From Icerya purchasi (taxonomy: Eukaryota; Arthropoda; Insecta; Hemiptera; Monophlebidae), in assembly GCA_039619475.1 (NCBI GenBank), contig CM077116.1, forward strand, positions 104,453,164 to 104,517,163: 64,000 nt of DNA, given 5' to 3'. The number at the start of each line of letters is the position of its first letter. The first letter of the stretch is position 1. The notes beneath the pieces are model-generated. The model saw only the letters and a list, made by a program, of their open reading frames with translations. It was not told the DNA's origin and did no database searches. Below, piece after piece: positions 35,949-47,329 of the stretch. The position numbers and the translations under genes were made by a program.

Positions 35949-36612
35949 CTATGCTGATTCAGTACTGGCGTGCGCGGGAGGTTTCCTGATAAATTTTTGG
36001 TGGTATCGCCTGCAATAGATCTTGCACGCTGCGTACAGAAATAATAAGATCACGGTGGTAGTAACTGCTACAGTGAAGACTTGAACGAGGCTGGACATGC
36101 TGGGTTGAATGACTTCGGGAGAGTTAGCATTCAGTGCGTCAAGAACTATGGCGAACTCCTCGTCGACGGTGTCGAAATTATCGAAGGTAGGTTCTCCAAG
36201 ATTACGGGTGCTAGGTTTCTGGTGAGCCTGGGGCTCCTGACAGAATTTAGCGGTGTCGAGATCTACCTTCGGCACTACGTGATTGAAGCTAGTATTCAGT
36301 TTGATTGTCCATTTAGAGAGATCGATGGCTCGGATGCATGACAGTGATTGTCGAGCGATATAATTCCAGAGCCCTGAAGTCGATATTCTTCTACACCCGG
36401 TCCCGAGTCGCAATAGACAGTGAGCACTGTGGAATTCGGTACGACGAATGGTCAACAGCTGTCAGTAAGCTTCTTGAACTGTTGCCTTTGAGTGGAGCGG
36501 TGGTGATTTCACAATCATCGGGAAATTTCGCTGAGCGGGACAGATACGATGCGGTTTCGCAGCGGATCTCCTTGTCGGTTCTCAGAATGCTCTGGCTCTT
36601 GCATAGGTGCAT
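35949..36612 (-). pseudogene. Env remnant of the provirus (C-terminal part, frameshifted)
   Basis: A 168-codon frame (36455-35949) ends with a hydrophobic membrane segment of about 22 residues near positions 127-148, followed by a basic tail of about 20 residues. This is the layout of the C-terminus of a retroviral-type envelope protein. It sits just upstream of the polypurine tract, as env does in errantiviruses. A second, overlapping frame (36612-36391) appears to carry the preceding part, so at least one frameshift separates them. The N-terminal surface part, signal peptide and cleavage region are not visible. It is non-functional as it stands. Confidence 0.6.
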
Positions 36613-36719
36613 TACATCGCCGTCTCCGAAGGTTATGGTGACGCAATTGCCGAGGTCTTTATATTGTGGTGAACCACGAGTACTGAGATGTGGGTATAGG
36701 ATTTGAATCCGTATTTTCT

Positions 36720-37915
36720 ATTAATTTATTATTTATTTTTAAATAGAAATATTAACGTAACGTAAGTTAAAATGATTATTTGGATTCATTATTTATTTTT
36801 GAAAATTTATTATTATTCTGGCTTGTTTGTAAATACATACTGTTGTGTATATCGGGATTTACTTCTCGATGTACACATTTACTTGGAAATTATTTAACGT
36901 AAATTGAATCTGGTTTTATCCTTAGCGTCTCTATGTGGCGGACGATGATGAGTTTGAGTGTAGTGGTCGTAGAATAGCATGTTCTGGTGTGTACGGCGGC
37001 TACACTTGATGTATCGCATTGTTCCGTTTAGTTAACGTAATTTTCGATAATACAGAAACGTAATCAGATAGAAGTATTCGGGGTTCTATGCAGCTCTGTT
37101 AATGTGTTATAAACTCGCGGTAATATAAACCGTCCGTGGGCATCGGTCCGGTGATAGAGTTGCGTTGCATACGTATCTATCTGTGTTGTACTTTTATTTA
37201 ATAGTAAAAGGTGTTTTTTCCTTTATTTTTTCGTTACTTATATTTATTAAAAAAAATGTGCGTTACGTAAAAGAAAGAAAAAAACACAACAACAACAACA
37301 ACACCAAGCAAGAGCATATAGGCTATAACAACTATAGGTTATAACAATATACAAGGTATTCTGCGGTAAGATGGTTCGTTAACAGATATTTGTAGGTTGG
37401 TCGGTTATAGCGAAACAAGGATGAAGAGGAATTGCTCGTAGGAGTGGAATAAGGAATAACATGGAACAAGGAGAAGTCTACGACGTTCACCAAAAGTTAT
37501 TCAATTTTATAAATTAATAATTGATTATTTAGTCGCGATTATATTTTCTCGCGCTATCTTACGAATATTATTTAACCTTACCATAAATTTCGTTAGTGTT
37601 TCAGGAGGTTTATTTATGCGAAAATAATTGTAATTAAGATTTTTCTTACCAGGGATTGCTAGTTTTCTGCCTTCTTGAGAATGTACTCTTTCCGTAAAGC
37701 GACCGATTTTAAAGTGGGCATTTCCGTTGTTCTTAACATACGGGATATTTTCCCGTGACAGTGTAAAGTGAAACGGCTTCTTGCCATATCTATTACCATT
37801 TTAATTTGACTCTGAACATGTTTCTCATTCTATTCCATTTTTAGATTATGCAGGATTCGAGCTGTTACCTCGTCAATCCCCTAGTGTAATATTGTAAAAT
37901 ATTTTCATTTGAGAG
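36720..37915. other. Provirus interior without legible pol
   Basis: No protease, RT or integrase motif is found. A (CAA)n run lies at about 37289-37303 and a TATAGG-repeat-like stretch at 37316-37350. A TGTTGTGTATATCGGG start near 36841 looks LTR-like, but no matching end or duplication was found. The segment could be a decayed insertion that replaced pol. Confidence 0.35.
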
Positions 37916-38254
37916 CTATTTAATAGTGACCAGTTCCTCAATGAGTTGAGAATGCAATTTACTATCTTCGTGAAGAGTTTTTAATTTATTTTTTAAGTCC
38001 TCCCAAGTATTATACTCGTAGTGCGTGAGGTGAGCCTTAGCATCCCCGCTAATTTTACTAACCACGAAATATAGAAGGGCTATCTTTTGACTTTCATGCG
38101 CCAAAGCGAAGGCGTTATTCACGTTTGCAATGAAGCCGCTTAGCCGCTTTCCACTCCTTCCGGAGAACTCACGGGTAATTAATTTAGAAAGAAACTCGGT
38201 TGAATAAAGAGGTAAGCTTTTGCTTTCCGATTGATTTCGAGTTTGTAACGCCAT
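37916..38254 (-). pseudogene. Gag N-terminal remnant of the provirus
   Basis: A 112-codon frame starts 175 bases after the primer site (MALQTRNQSESKSLPLYS). It contains FIANVNNAFALAH, ALLYFVVSKISGDAKAHL and TWEDLKNKL, which is the Gypsy-type Gag pattern (helical segment, 'KI-x-G-x-A', 'W-x-D-L-K'). A TAG stop at 37916 ends it at roughly a quarter to a third of normal length. Downstream frames are littered with stops. Confidence 0.7.
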
Positions 38255-38428
38255 AATAATAAAAAATTAAATATAAAAGATAAATACGACGATATTATAA
38301 TAAGTGCAGGAAGAGAAGGTAAGGAATAAGGAGAAGTTGACCACAAAAATTTACCGGTTAGTTACATAAGTTCTTCTTGCGTGAAGAGATGGATCTCAAC
38401 GTATTTTCCTTTGAAACGTCGCTGATTT

Positions 38429-38446
38429 ATCCTACCGACTGCGCCA
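38429..38446 (-). other. tRNA-Ser primer binding site
   Basis: On the minus strand TGGCGCAGTCGGTAGGAT is complementary to the 3' end of insect tRNA-Ser plus CCA, and it lies just inside the 5' LTR. Serine tRNA priming is known from the 17.6/297 group of errantiviruses. Confidence 0.75.
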
Positions 38447-38456
38447 ATAAATAAGA

Positions 38457-38898
38457 CGTAGTATTCCCGGCTGTAAAACGACCACCCACTATCTCCAGTT
38501 AATGTTCAGATAAACTAAGATCGAATATCGCGTTTATTTATTAATTAATTAACATCGACGGTGTCGCGGTTAGGCGATATGATCGATATCGACAAATCCT
38601 GCGTCTGTAAGTACCGCGATTATTGCAGGCAATTTTTGGTGCTAACCGGGTAGACGGGATATCAATCACTTCGGGTAACGCCCAGGATCATTTTTAATCG
38701 TCCTTTTATATCAGTTTGCGCTAGGCATGTGACTTATTCGAAAATTCGAATAAAGCGATGTTTATAAACACGACGTGCTAAGACGAATATTGCGAAGCGA
38801 GTGCGCGCCGGCCAGTACAAATTCATAAGTCAGCAAATTTATGAACGTTAACAACGCCGCGTATCGAAATAGAAAGTTCCGACGACCGGAACGCAACA
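38457..38898 (-). repeat. 5' LTR of the provirus
   Basis: It is collinear with the 3' LTR. Its internal edge (GAATACTACG) has lost the canonical ACAACA end, and it lacks about 15 bases near 38692 compared with the 3' LTR. Confidence 0.85.
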
Positions 38899-38902
38899 GT
38901 GG

Positions 38903-40969
38903 GTTGCATTTTTCTTATTTGTGGTGAAAAATTCGTTTATATTTGTAATAAATTTTACTTCATTTGCATTGATTTCTATTTTTATTTATAGTTATAAATT
39001 AAAATGTTCGTTTTTTGTTTTTTATTTTAATTTTTCTTTTTATTATTATTAATTTTTTTTTTTTTTCGTGTGTGAGTGTATCGACGTAAGCCTGAAACTT
39101 TTTATTTTGCTTAGTATTACGTATGCCCATAATTTTATCTATTATTATATAACCGACTACGGCTTGCTTAAGATTGCGCATTGTGATCCCAAATATGTAG
39201 TAATAATCAAATCGCATCGAATCAAGTCTGTGATTATTATTATTATACATCGTCCATTTATGTGCAAATTTGCGCGAGCGATGGCTACTACAAACAATAA
39301 AAATTTCTTAAACAAAACAACTATAAATAAAGCAAATTAACTTCTTAAACTCTATTCATGGATTTATCAAATGTATGATATATGCTCGTTAAACAAAATA
39401 ATTGTACACGCTCACACGCACACACTGTAAATTAACATATAATTAAATACCCGAACACCTACAGATACGTAACACACATGCATATACATGCAGTCAGGCA
39501 CACATAGACATTTATACACTCTTATATACATACATACTCTCGTTGATTACATATACATAAATGTAGAGATGCGGAACTACACTTGCCAACATAGTCAATG
39601 GTAAAAAGGAAATAAAATGAAACAAATCAAAATTTGACGAACTATTTTATCTTTTTTTCTTCTCTCTCTTCTCTTTTTATTTTCCCCTATCTGTCCTATA
39701 GTTAAGGTAATAAGTATGATTCGAGAATTTTACAGCCTCTTATATAATTTTTTAAATAATAATAATAAATAAATGATTTGATTTGATTTAATTTGATTTG
39801 ACAAAAAATTCGAATGTTTCGGTACAGATTACGTTTGTTTGCTCGAGTAAACCGTATTTACGCTGCTAAGTAAACTTTCATGACTGGCTCTTTTAGAAAT
39901 ACCGATAAACAATATCGTTGGTCAAATGCTACTATTCCGCGGCGGTGAATACCATTAGTCGCCTGGCAAACAACTTCAACAAGTAAACCAGTAAAAAAAA
40001 ACAAATGCGCATAGAGCCGAATTTTACCGTATTATCGTGGAACTACCCAATCTGCACGGCAATGAGAATTTTTCTCTGCTCTGCTCAAACAAATCCGGTT
40101 CACCCGAAAACATACACAAACTAAACTTTACCGGAATAATTAAAATTATAATAAAGTAACCGCTCTTTAAATTTTAACGTGTCGTACCAATTTGCAATTA
40201 CTTTGTTATAAGAGCGAATAATAGATGATGCCTTAAACGTAATCGTCCAGCTCCTGAATTAGCACTTTTAAATTTATTCATTTTATTTGCTAATTAGTTA
40301 ATGAGATAAAATAACGAATAAAATTATAAGCGCGAATAACAAAAATCAAATAAATGAAAACAATTATGCTAACTATAACGATGGCGGAACAGTATTAGTA
40401 CGTGGTCAAACTATTGATAAACCTGTTTATTTTTTAATTTTTGCGATACAGTTCCGAATGAGACCGTTTTTACTTATTGTAACAGTTGTGCCCGGTATTT
40501 GTTCTACAAACAAACCGCATCGGATATTTCGAATTGGTTGAAGGCGGTAGGTCTGCAAATCGAACAGATCGTTTGCTTCACATTCATAAGCAATTCTTAT
40601 TAAAATAATCACGAGTAATTTGAAAATCACACGTACCTATAGACTGTAAAAACAAAAATAAATTTAAAAAATTCGATCGAAATAAATGTAACTCCGCAAA
40701 CGGTTGTAACCACACATAATTCAAGAAGAGTAATCAAGAATAAAAATAAGCCATATGTGAAATCGATGTAGTAATCCCCCATAAATCGGCAGATGCGATA
40801 CAAATTTTTGAAGCGATAATTTTTTATGGCGAACAAACAGGGGCGCTGTCTTAAGTTAATTCAATACAAAATACGTCGCAACAAAGCCACAATCATTGAA
40901 CAATAATTGGTGGGCCCAAAGAAGTTTTAAACACGATAATAGCCCGATTCTATTAGTTATGGCGATTTT
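38903..40969. other. AT-rich intronic sequence
   Basis: No gene is supported. CA/TA-rich low complexity lies at 39410-39540, and a (TTTGA)n tail ends a poorly defined element at 39801. Minus-strand frames at 40427-40836 have no recognised domain. Confidence 0.4.
39775..39801. repeat. (GATTT)n microsatellite, LINE-tail-like
   Basis: About five units of GATTT/GATTTA follow an AATAATAATAAATAAAT stretch. Such tails commonly terminate insect LINEs, but no coding remnant is legible upstream. Confidence 0.5.
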
Positions 40970-42240
40970 GTAGATGAAAAATATACGCATAAATCGGAAA
41001 GTTTCGGCTGAAGATCAAGAACGATTACGAACTAAATCAACAACTGATCCCTGTTTCGAATTGCTGCAAGTATGGAAATCGACTGCACGGAAGAAAACAA
41101 CTACAAAACTATGCGTTTCTATGGAGGTCACTTCAGACATCCCCATCTGTATTTCTTCGAAGATGAATTATTGGACCGGATTGAATCACCAAAACTGCCT
41201 CTTCAGTTTATGCATATCGCTCCTCTCACAGTGTTAAAATTTCTTTCTGTTAAACTAAGATTCGATAATACTGGCACTTCCAGAGTGTATTGCGATATTT
41301 AAAATTTGCATATTTTCTCCTACATCCACTTGCACAGTGTTTCAAATGTTTCCTTTTTGTGTAGAATGCCAGGCGTTGCTGCCGGTGTTTTACCATTTGT
41401 TCTCACTGCGCTTCTAAAACCTAGCCACAGAATAACCTTCAGGAGCCTTCGGTGCAATTTTAAAGGTACACACTGTACCTATGATCGATCTTGCACCGAG
41501 TGGATTAGGTAAAGAGACATTAAATATGCATGATGACATTTGAAAATATCTCTTCCCAAGAGGCTTTTCATTACATAACCAGCGGTTCAGTCTCCAACGC
41601 TTTTTGCATGACCATCAAGAGTTAGTCGTAGAATACGTAGTCCAGTTTGGCTGGCTAAACAAAAAAAGTTTTGTATACAACGAAACTCGCTACTGCGCAC
41701 AGTTACCGGTATACTTAAATCAGCTTATACTGTGTGATGCACTTGGAAACATATTTCCAGCGTTCATCCTTAGAAAAAAAAAATGGTATTAAAACGAGAA
41801 TGGTCTAAATAGGACAGCGTGCGCCCACGCATGTCAAAATTTATCAAAGATATTCCACCTGCCTTCGGTCTAGGAAACCAGTATGGATGATAGTCCACGG
41901 ACCTCAGGAAAGCAACTATGTAGCTATCAGGTGGAGGGAATATTAAAATTCTCCATCAACCTGGAAACTAATTTTAAACCCGACGATCAGAGTGTTCAGA
42001 TTTGGTCTCAGTAGAAACGTACGGTGCAATTTAAATCGATTCGGAACCGACTAGGGCCGTGTAATTATTCAATCAGTAAACGGAGGCTCTTGAAGTCGTA
42101 ACTGTGTAATTGTAACGAGCTCGAACAATACTGCTCTTTGTTAATTCGTGTGAAATACACAGTTTTAGGGAAAGGTTTTGGTTGGTCTACATTCTGTAGG
42201 GGAAGATGTAATAGTTTGACTAGCAATTGTTAATTTATAT
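40970..42240. other. Intronic sequence without supported gene
   Basis: Short overlapping frames (40974-41302, 41306-41512, 41604-41792) lack recognisable domains. The 5' boundary of the downstream LINE lies somewhere in the last few hundred bases. Confidence 0.35.
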
Positions 42241-42508
42241 ATATATTTTTTTTTTCGGAGTTTTACTCGTTTATGATGGAGATGTGTATTGCGTGTTTTT
42301 CGGTTATCTCTTCGCAGTTGCGATTAACGTGGTTTAAATTATCGCATTACCGTTGCTGTGTCTTATCAGGACTGAATCGTATTTATCTAATTCAGCGGAC
42401 AAATCGGTAAGATCGTTTTATTTACCTATAGTGCGCTACCCGATCGTTAAGGGCGAGTTCAGCGCGTGCATTTCGCGCGTTAAGCTCATTAACCTCTTAT
42501 CGATAATC

Positions 42509-43864
42509 ATGCCCTCCCCCTCGCCGCCGCGTAATCTAGCCGACAATTCATCGTCGTTACTACCGAATAAAAATAAAGCCAACAGTAATTTCAATACAAA
42601 TGCCTCTTCTTCATCAAAGAGCGATAACAATCGCACAACCGATGTGTCTACGAACAGCATACGTCCAATTCATCCGTCTTTAAATGATAATAACACTTGG
42701 GGCAAATCGTTTCACATAAAAAGAGACGTAAACCGCTCGATCAAAATATATCTTCCGATTCCTCACCAACATCGCCCAAGCCCAAACGAAATATTTTCCA
42801 ATTCCTTAGTGTTGAAGACGATGACGAGAGTGACAATAAAATGGAAGATCAAAATGAACAGCTCCAAAATAATAAAATCGAACATTCCAATGTGACAAAT
42901 ACGGACATTAATTAATAGTTTTGAACGAAATTTCAATGTCAACAAAAAAATACCTCCCATTCTGGTGAAAACTGTTTCTAACATTGCAACCTTACGTCAG
43001 GACCTGCTACTAGAGAAAGATGTCGTATTTTCACTAAAATCGACCAGAACAGGAGTAACAGTCAAGCCAGAAAATACAGACAGCTACAGGAAAATTATAA
43101 AAACGTTACAAGCCAAAAAATATTATTTTTTCACCTATCAGTTATCGGAAGATAAACCTTTCAGAGTACTGCTTAGAAATTTGCACCCCACAACAGACCT
43201 GCATGAGATAAAAACCGAACTCGAAAATAAAGGTTTTAAAGTCAAGAACATAATTAATGTAATACATCCCAGATATAAAACACACTTACCAATGCATTAC
43301 GTGGATTTGTACCCTTTAGCCAACAATGATGAAATATTTTTATTAACAGGTCTACTGCACACAAGAGTGGTTGTTCAGGAGATAAACACTAAAAAACTAC
43401 TAATCCAGTGTAAAAGATGCCCACTGTATGGCCACTCTCATAATTACTGCCACTTACCATTTAGGCGTGTTAAATGCGGAGAAAAACATGATACAAAGCT
43501 TTGCGCTAAACCTCCTGAAATAAAACCTACATGTGCATTATGTAACGGTGAGCATCCCGCTAGTTATAGGGGATGTCTGGAATACAAACGGGAAGTGCAA
43601 GAAAGATATAAACGAATTGGCGGCAAGCATTCTACGGGGCCGGTTAAAATTAATCATCCAGATTTTCCACCACTAAAAGAAATAAATCACCCTCCTAGTA
43701 ATCCTTGGTTCAGTGAAAATGCTAGACCTAATCAGATGCAGACTGTCAACGCTACATTGCCTCATACTAGTGGTTTTAACCAGAATAACTTAATTTCGAT
43801 GGAACAAATTACTGTTCAAATTACTGGTGCTTTAGAGAAAATGTTAAACCACTTTAATCAATAA
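42509..43864 (+). pseudogene. LINE ORF1, Gag-like nucleic-acid-binding protein
   Basis: The frame starts MPSPSPPRNLADNSSSL and is Ser/Asn-rich. It shifts near 42710 into KKRRKPLDQNISSDSS and again near 42905 into NVNKKIPPILVKT. The domain KPFRVLLRNLHPTTDLHEIK with DLYPLANNDEIF is the PRE_C2HC-type region typical of Jockey Gag. Three zinc knuckles follow: CKRCPLYGHSHNYC is intact, RRVKCGEKHDTKLC has lost its first Cys (Arg instead), and CALCNGEHPASYRGC is intact. It ends TAA, 49 bases before ORF2. Confidence 0.8.
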
Positions 43865-43913
43865 TAAGCCCGCGTTTTACAATATTAAATAAACTACTAG
43901 ACAAATTAGTAAA

Positions 43914-46631
43914 ATGAACGTAATGAACGCTACAATAACAAAAAGTAACCTAGCAATTATGCTTTGGAATTGCAATGGCATATCTCAAAGGAAAGATGAA
44001 CTTGAATTATTACTACATGAAAACAGAATAGACGTAGTGCTTCTGTGTGAAACACATCTTATTTCAAGTTCTAGCTTTAAAATTAATGGATACGTTAGCT
44101 ATTATGCATCACATCCAGATGGTAAACCTCACGGAGGCGTCGCTATTCTAATACGTGGTAATATAAATCATTGCTGTAGCTACACTGAAGCTACTTATGC
44201 TTATCAAGTATTGGCCGTTAAAGTAAGCAGCGTTCAACTGAATTTTACTTTAGCAGTTATGTATTGTCATCCAAATATAATCATCCTTAAGGAAAGATTG
44301 AAGGATATCTTTACCGGTCTGGGTCCAAGGATTTTAATAGGAGGCGATTACAATGCAAAAAGTGCAAGGTGGAACTGTGTTAGGAGTAACCGCAGAGGGA
44401 AAACAGTCGAGAACATAATCACCGAATATAAGTTAACGGTTGTTGCACCGAGCGATCCGACTTATTGGCCAAAACATATAAATCGTAACCCAGAAGTACT
44501 TGATTTTTTCATAGCAAAGAACATGCAAACTGTTAATATCTTATGTAAAATGGCGTCATTTCTAAGCTCAGACCACAATCCAGTAATAGCGAGTGTTGGT
44601 ATTACGCCTACCATAAACAAAGAACGCACACCTCTAACTAATAAAAGCACAAATTGGGAAATATTTTCAAATTACTTGGAGCAGTAAATAAAATTAAACA
44701 TGCCTCTAAAAGAACCTACTGAAATTAATGAAGCGATTATATCATTTGTCAATAATATCCATGATGCTTGTAAATGTGCAACAAAATATCCAACTTATAA
44801 AGAAAATTATAGTAAGCCTGACTTCAATCTACCTACGGAAATTAGATGGCTCATTCGATTAACACGTAGATCGAGAAGGAAATGGCAACAAAACAGAATT
44901 CCGTCCTTAAAACGGATCTTTAACTATTATCATAACTTGTTAAAAGTGAAAATAAGGGAATATAAATCGGAAAGACACGCCCAATTCTTCACTTCATTAA
45001 ATATAGAGGACAAGACTATATGGAAAGCTACCAAGTCATACTTAAAACAGCTGCCTAAACAATACTCCATCAGAAAACTAAACGGAGCAATGACCGATAG
45101 AGATAAAGCTGACGCCTTTGCATTGTATCTGCATAATACCTTCCAACCGCATTTTGATTTAGCGAATACTACACATGAAAAAAAAGTCGAAAAGTTTTTA
45201 AAAAGTCCAACTCAACTAACGATACCTACGAAGCCAGTATCGCCGCGGGAGGTGTGTATCAAAATTGAAAAATTACAGTCAAAAAAAGCACCAGGGAAGG
45301 ACCAAATAACAGCTGAAATAATGAAAAATTTGAAAAAGAAATCGATACTGTACCTAACATACATTTTTAATGCTATAATAAGAACTGGATATTTCCCAGA
45401 AACATGGAAGGAATCTATTGTTCGGTTGATACTAAAACCTCATAAAAACCCGCAGAATTTAGCATCTTATAGACCAATTAGTTTATTAAGTGTACTGTCT
45501 AAAATATTTGAAATGTTGGTGCAGGATAGAATCCAAAAGATCGTAACCAGTAACAATTTAATCCCTAACCATCAGTTTGGTTTCCAAATAAAACATTCGA
45601 CTGTCCACCAAGTTCATCGTATAACTGATCGTATAGTTTCAGCATTCGAGAGGCGCCAATATTGTAATGCTGTTTTTCTAGACGTTGAGCAGGCTTTTGA
45701 CCGTGTATGGCACCAGGGTTTGTTATACAAACTACAGTCAATCATGCCAAATGATATATATAAACTTCTTGAATCATACATAACCAGCAGGTATTTTCAA
45801 GTTGTTATTAATTCAACGGTCTCCGAAAAATATTTGATTCGTGCGTCCGTTTCACAAGGGAGTATACTTGGGCCAATATTGTTTTCGCTATACATGGCTG
45901 ACATTCCAGTGTTAAATACTACAGTTATGGCTACTTTCGCGGATGATACGTGTATATTGGCAGCTCATGAAAATCCTTTACATGCTTCAACAATCGTGCA
46001 GGAACATCTAAATAAAATCTATAACTTGGCCACGGAATGGAAGATAAAAGTTAATCAAAATAAAAGCTAGCAAGTTACATTTACTTTAAACTCTGGTACC
46101 TGTCCCCAGATGAGGTATGGAAATGAACTAATTCCTCAGTCTAACTCGGTGAAATATTTAGGATTAGTTCTGGACCGCCGACTCACATGGCGATTGCATA
46201 TAGCGTATGTAAGACAGCAGATCATGGGAAGAGCCAATCAACTGCAGCCTCTAATTGGTAAAAAATCTAAAGTAAACCTTCGCTGCAAAAGATTAATCTA
46301 TCAGACGATACTCGCTCCTATCTGGATGTACGGTATCGAGGTATACGGTTCAGCATCGATCATCAATCTAAAGCGAATCCAGCAGTTGCAGTCAAAGATT
46401 CTCCGTATAATAACTGACGCTCCGTACTATGTGTCCAATCTGACCCTACACACCGATCTTCACATCCAGTATATTCAGGAATATTATAAGCAGCGTTATA
46501 TCCGTTTTTTCAGCCGAATGAAAGACAATGACAACATCAGCGTGGCTGAAATGAACAGACCGAGTCTTCCGGGAAATCCCATAATAGGGTTAAAGAGAAA
46601 GCAGCCAAAAGACGTTTTGGGCCTTACCTAG
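43914..46631 (+). pseudogene. LINE ORF2, endonuclease and reverse transcriptase
   Basis: A single reading frame of about 905 codons is interrupted only by TAA at 44685 and TAG at 46068. The endonuclease shows LAIMLWNCNGI, LLCETHL, GGDYNAKSARWN, DPTYWP and SSDHNPV, so all metal-binding residues are present. RT has IFLDVEQAFDRVWH (A), ASVSQGSILGPILFSLY (B) and ATFADDTCILA (C). The post-RT block is VKYLGLVLDRRLTWRLHI. No RNase H is present, as expected for Jockey. Both stops are single-base changes away from sense codons (for example AAG to TAG). Confidence 0.9.
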
Positions 46632-47092
46632 CCGAGATGCAGATACTTCATCATGCTCCGGCTTATGTCGTAATAACTTGAAAACTCTATATAATAAGCA
46701 ACCATCGTATAATTTATTCAAAGAAATTTAACAGTAGTAAATAAGGAATAGAATGTATTGTTATAACTAACTATCGATGTCGTCTGTCTTGCTGAAGATG
46801 GTCAGCATAGAAAGTCATGTACTTTGTGTCAGCCGTGTCAATAGTGGTCGTTAGACCGGGGTGGCAAGGAGAAAAAAAAAAAAAAAAATCTATAATTAGG
46901 CAATATTTTGTTTTCATAATTTTATCCTAAATTTTACTTTGTAATTTGTTCCTATTTTAGTTTTATTGCCTTTTTAATATAATCGTGTATTTGAGGAAGT
47001 GAAGATGCCCTAAACACGAAACAGAAATTCATCTGTATTTTCACGTGATAATACTGTCGACTGATAACAGGAATTTTCTGTCCGTTTTACAG

Positions 47093-47329
47093 ATTGTGCA
47101 CTCAAAGAGTGTCCGATTTTCACCAAAATCTAGATACGAAGCTATACTGCTGTGCTGTTCTGTACCGCCGAGTAGTAATATTGTCGGAATTATTTTGCTG
47201 GAAGCCGTTGCTACCGGAGTTTTGTGCATTACCATGTGTTCCAGCTGGAATCGTAAACATTTAATTACGCAGTCGAGTACTACCGCGGTTTCGATGGCCA
47301 TCGTAGCATTTGTCGTATGCATCCCAACG
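47093..47329 (+). CDS. Aquaporin (MIP family), exon 3
   Basis: A strong acceptor (TTTTCTGTCCGTTTTACAG|ATT) and donor (ACG|GTAAGA) bound 79 phase-0 codons, compatible with exon 2. The text runs RFSPKSRYEAILLCCSVPPS (loop C), SNIVGIILLEAVATGVLCIT (TM4), CSSWNRKH (the 'WD-x-R-(N/H)' turn) and STTAVSMAIVAFVVCIPT (TM5). Aligned on the final Thr, the TM5 filter position that is His in water-specific aquaporins is Ala here, as in insect entomoglyceroporins. The following exon with the second NPA and Arg was not found, so the gene may be incomplete in this window or broken. Confidence 0.65.

Larger units (their letters stand above)
35279..38902 (-). mobile_element. Gypsy/errantivirus-like provirus, internally deleted
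   Basis: This is a structurally complete minus-strand provirus: 5' LTR 38457-38898, primer site 38429-38446, gag remnant, env remnant, polypurine tract and 3' LTR 35283-35740. A 4-bp target duplication GTGG flanks it (35279-35282 and 38899-38902). At 3.6 kb it is less than half the usual 7-8 kb: protease, RT, RNase H and integrase are absent. It sits antisense in the aquaporin intron. The LTRs differ by scattered substitutions and a deletion of about 15 bases, so it is not recent. Confidence 0.85.
42241..46889 (+). mobile_element. Nearly full-length Jockey-clade LINE
   Basis: Order: 5' untranslated region (boundary uncertain), ORF1 (42509-43864, two frameshifts), ORF2 (43914-46631, two in-frame stops), a 3' UTR of about 240 bases and a poly(A) of about 18 at 46872-46889. 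I could not find a target-site duplication. It lies sense to the aquaporin gene, ending about 200 bases before exon 3. The few lesions suggest a fairly recent insertion. Confidence 0.85.

Noticed and set aside
36081..36706. Plus-strand ORFs of 86 and 122 codons
   Set aside because: They are antisense to the env remnant of the minus-strand provirus and have no domain of their own.
36838..37760. Solo LTR nested within the provirus
   Set aside because: Only a TGTTGTG-like start is seen; there is no matching end, primer site or target duplication.
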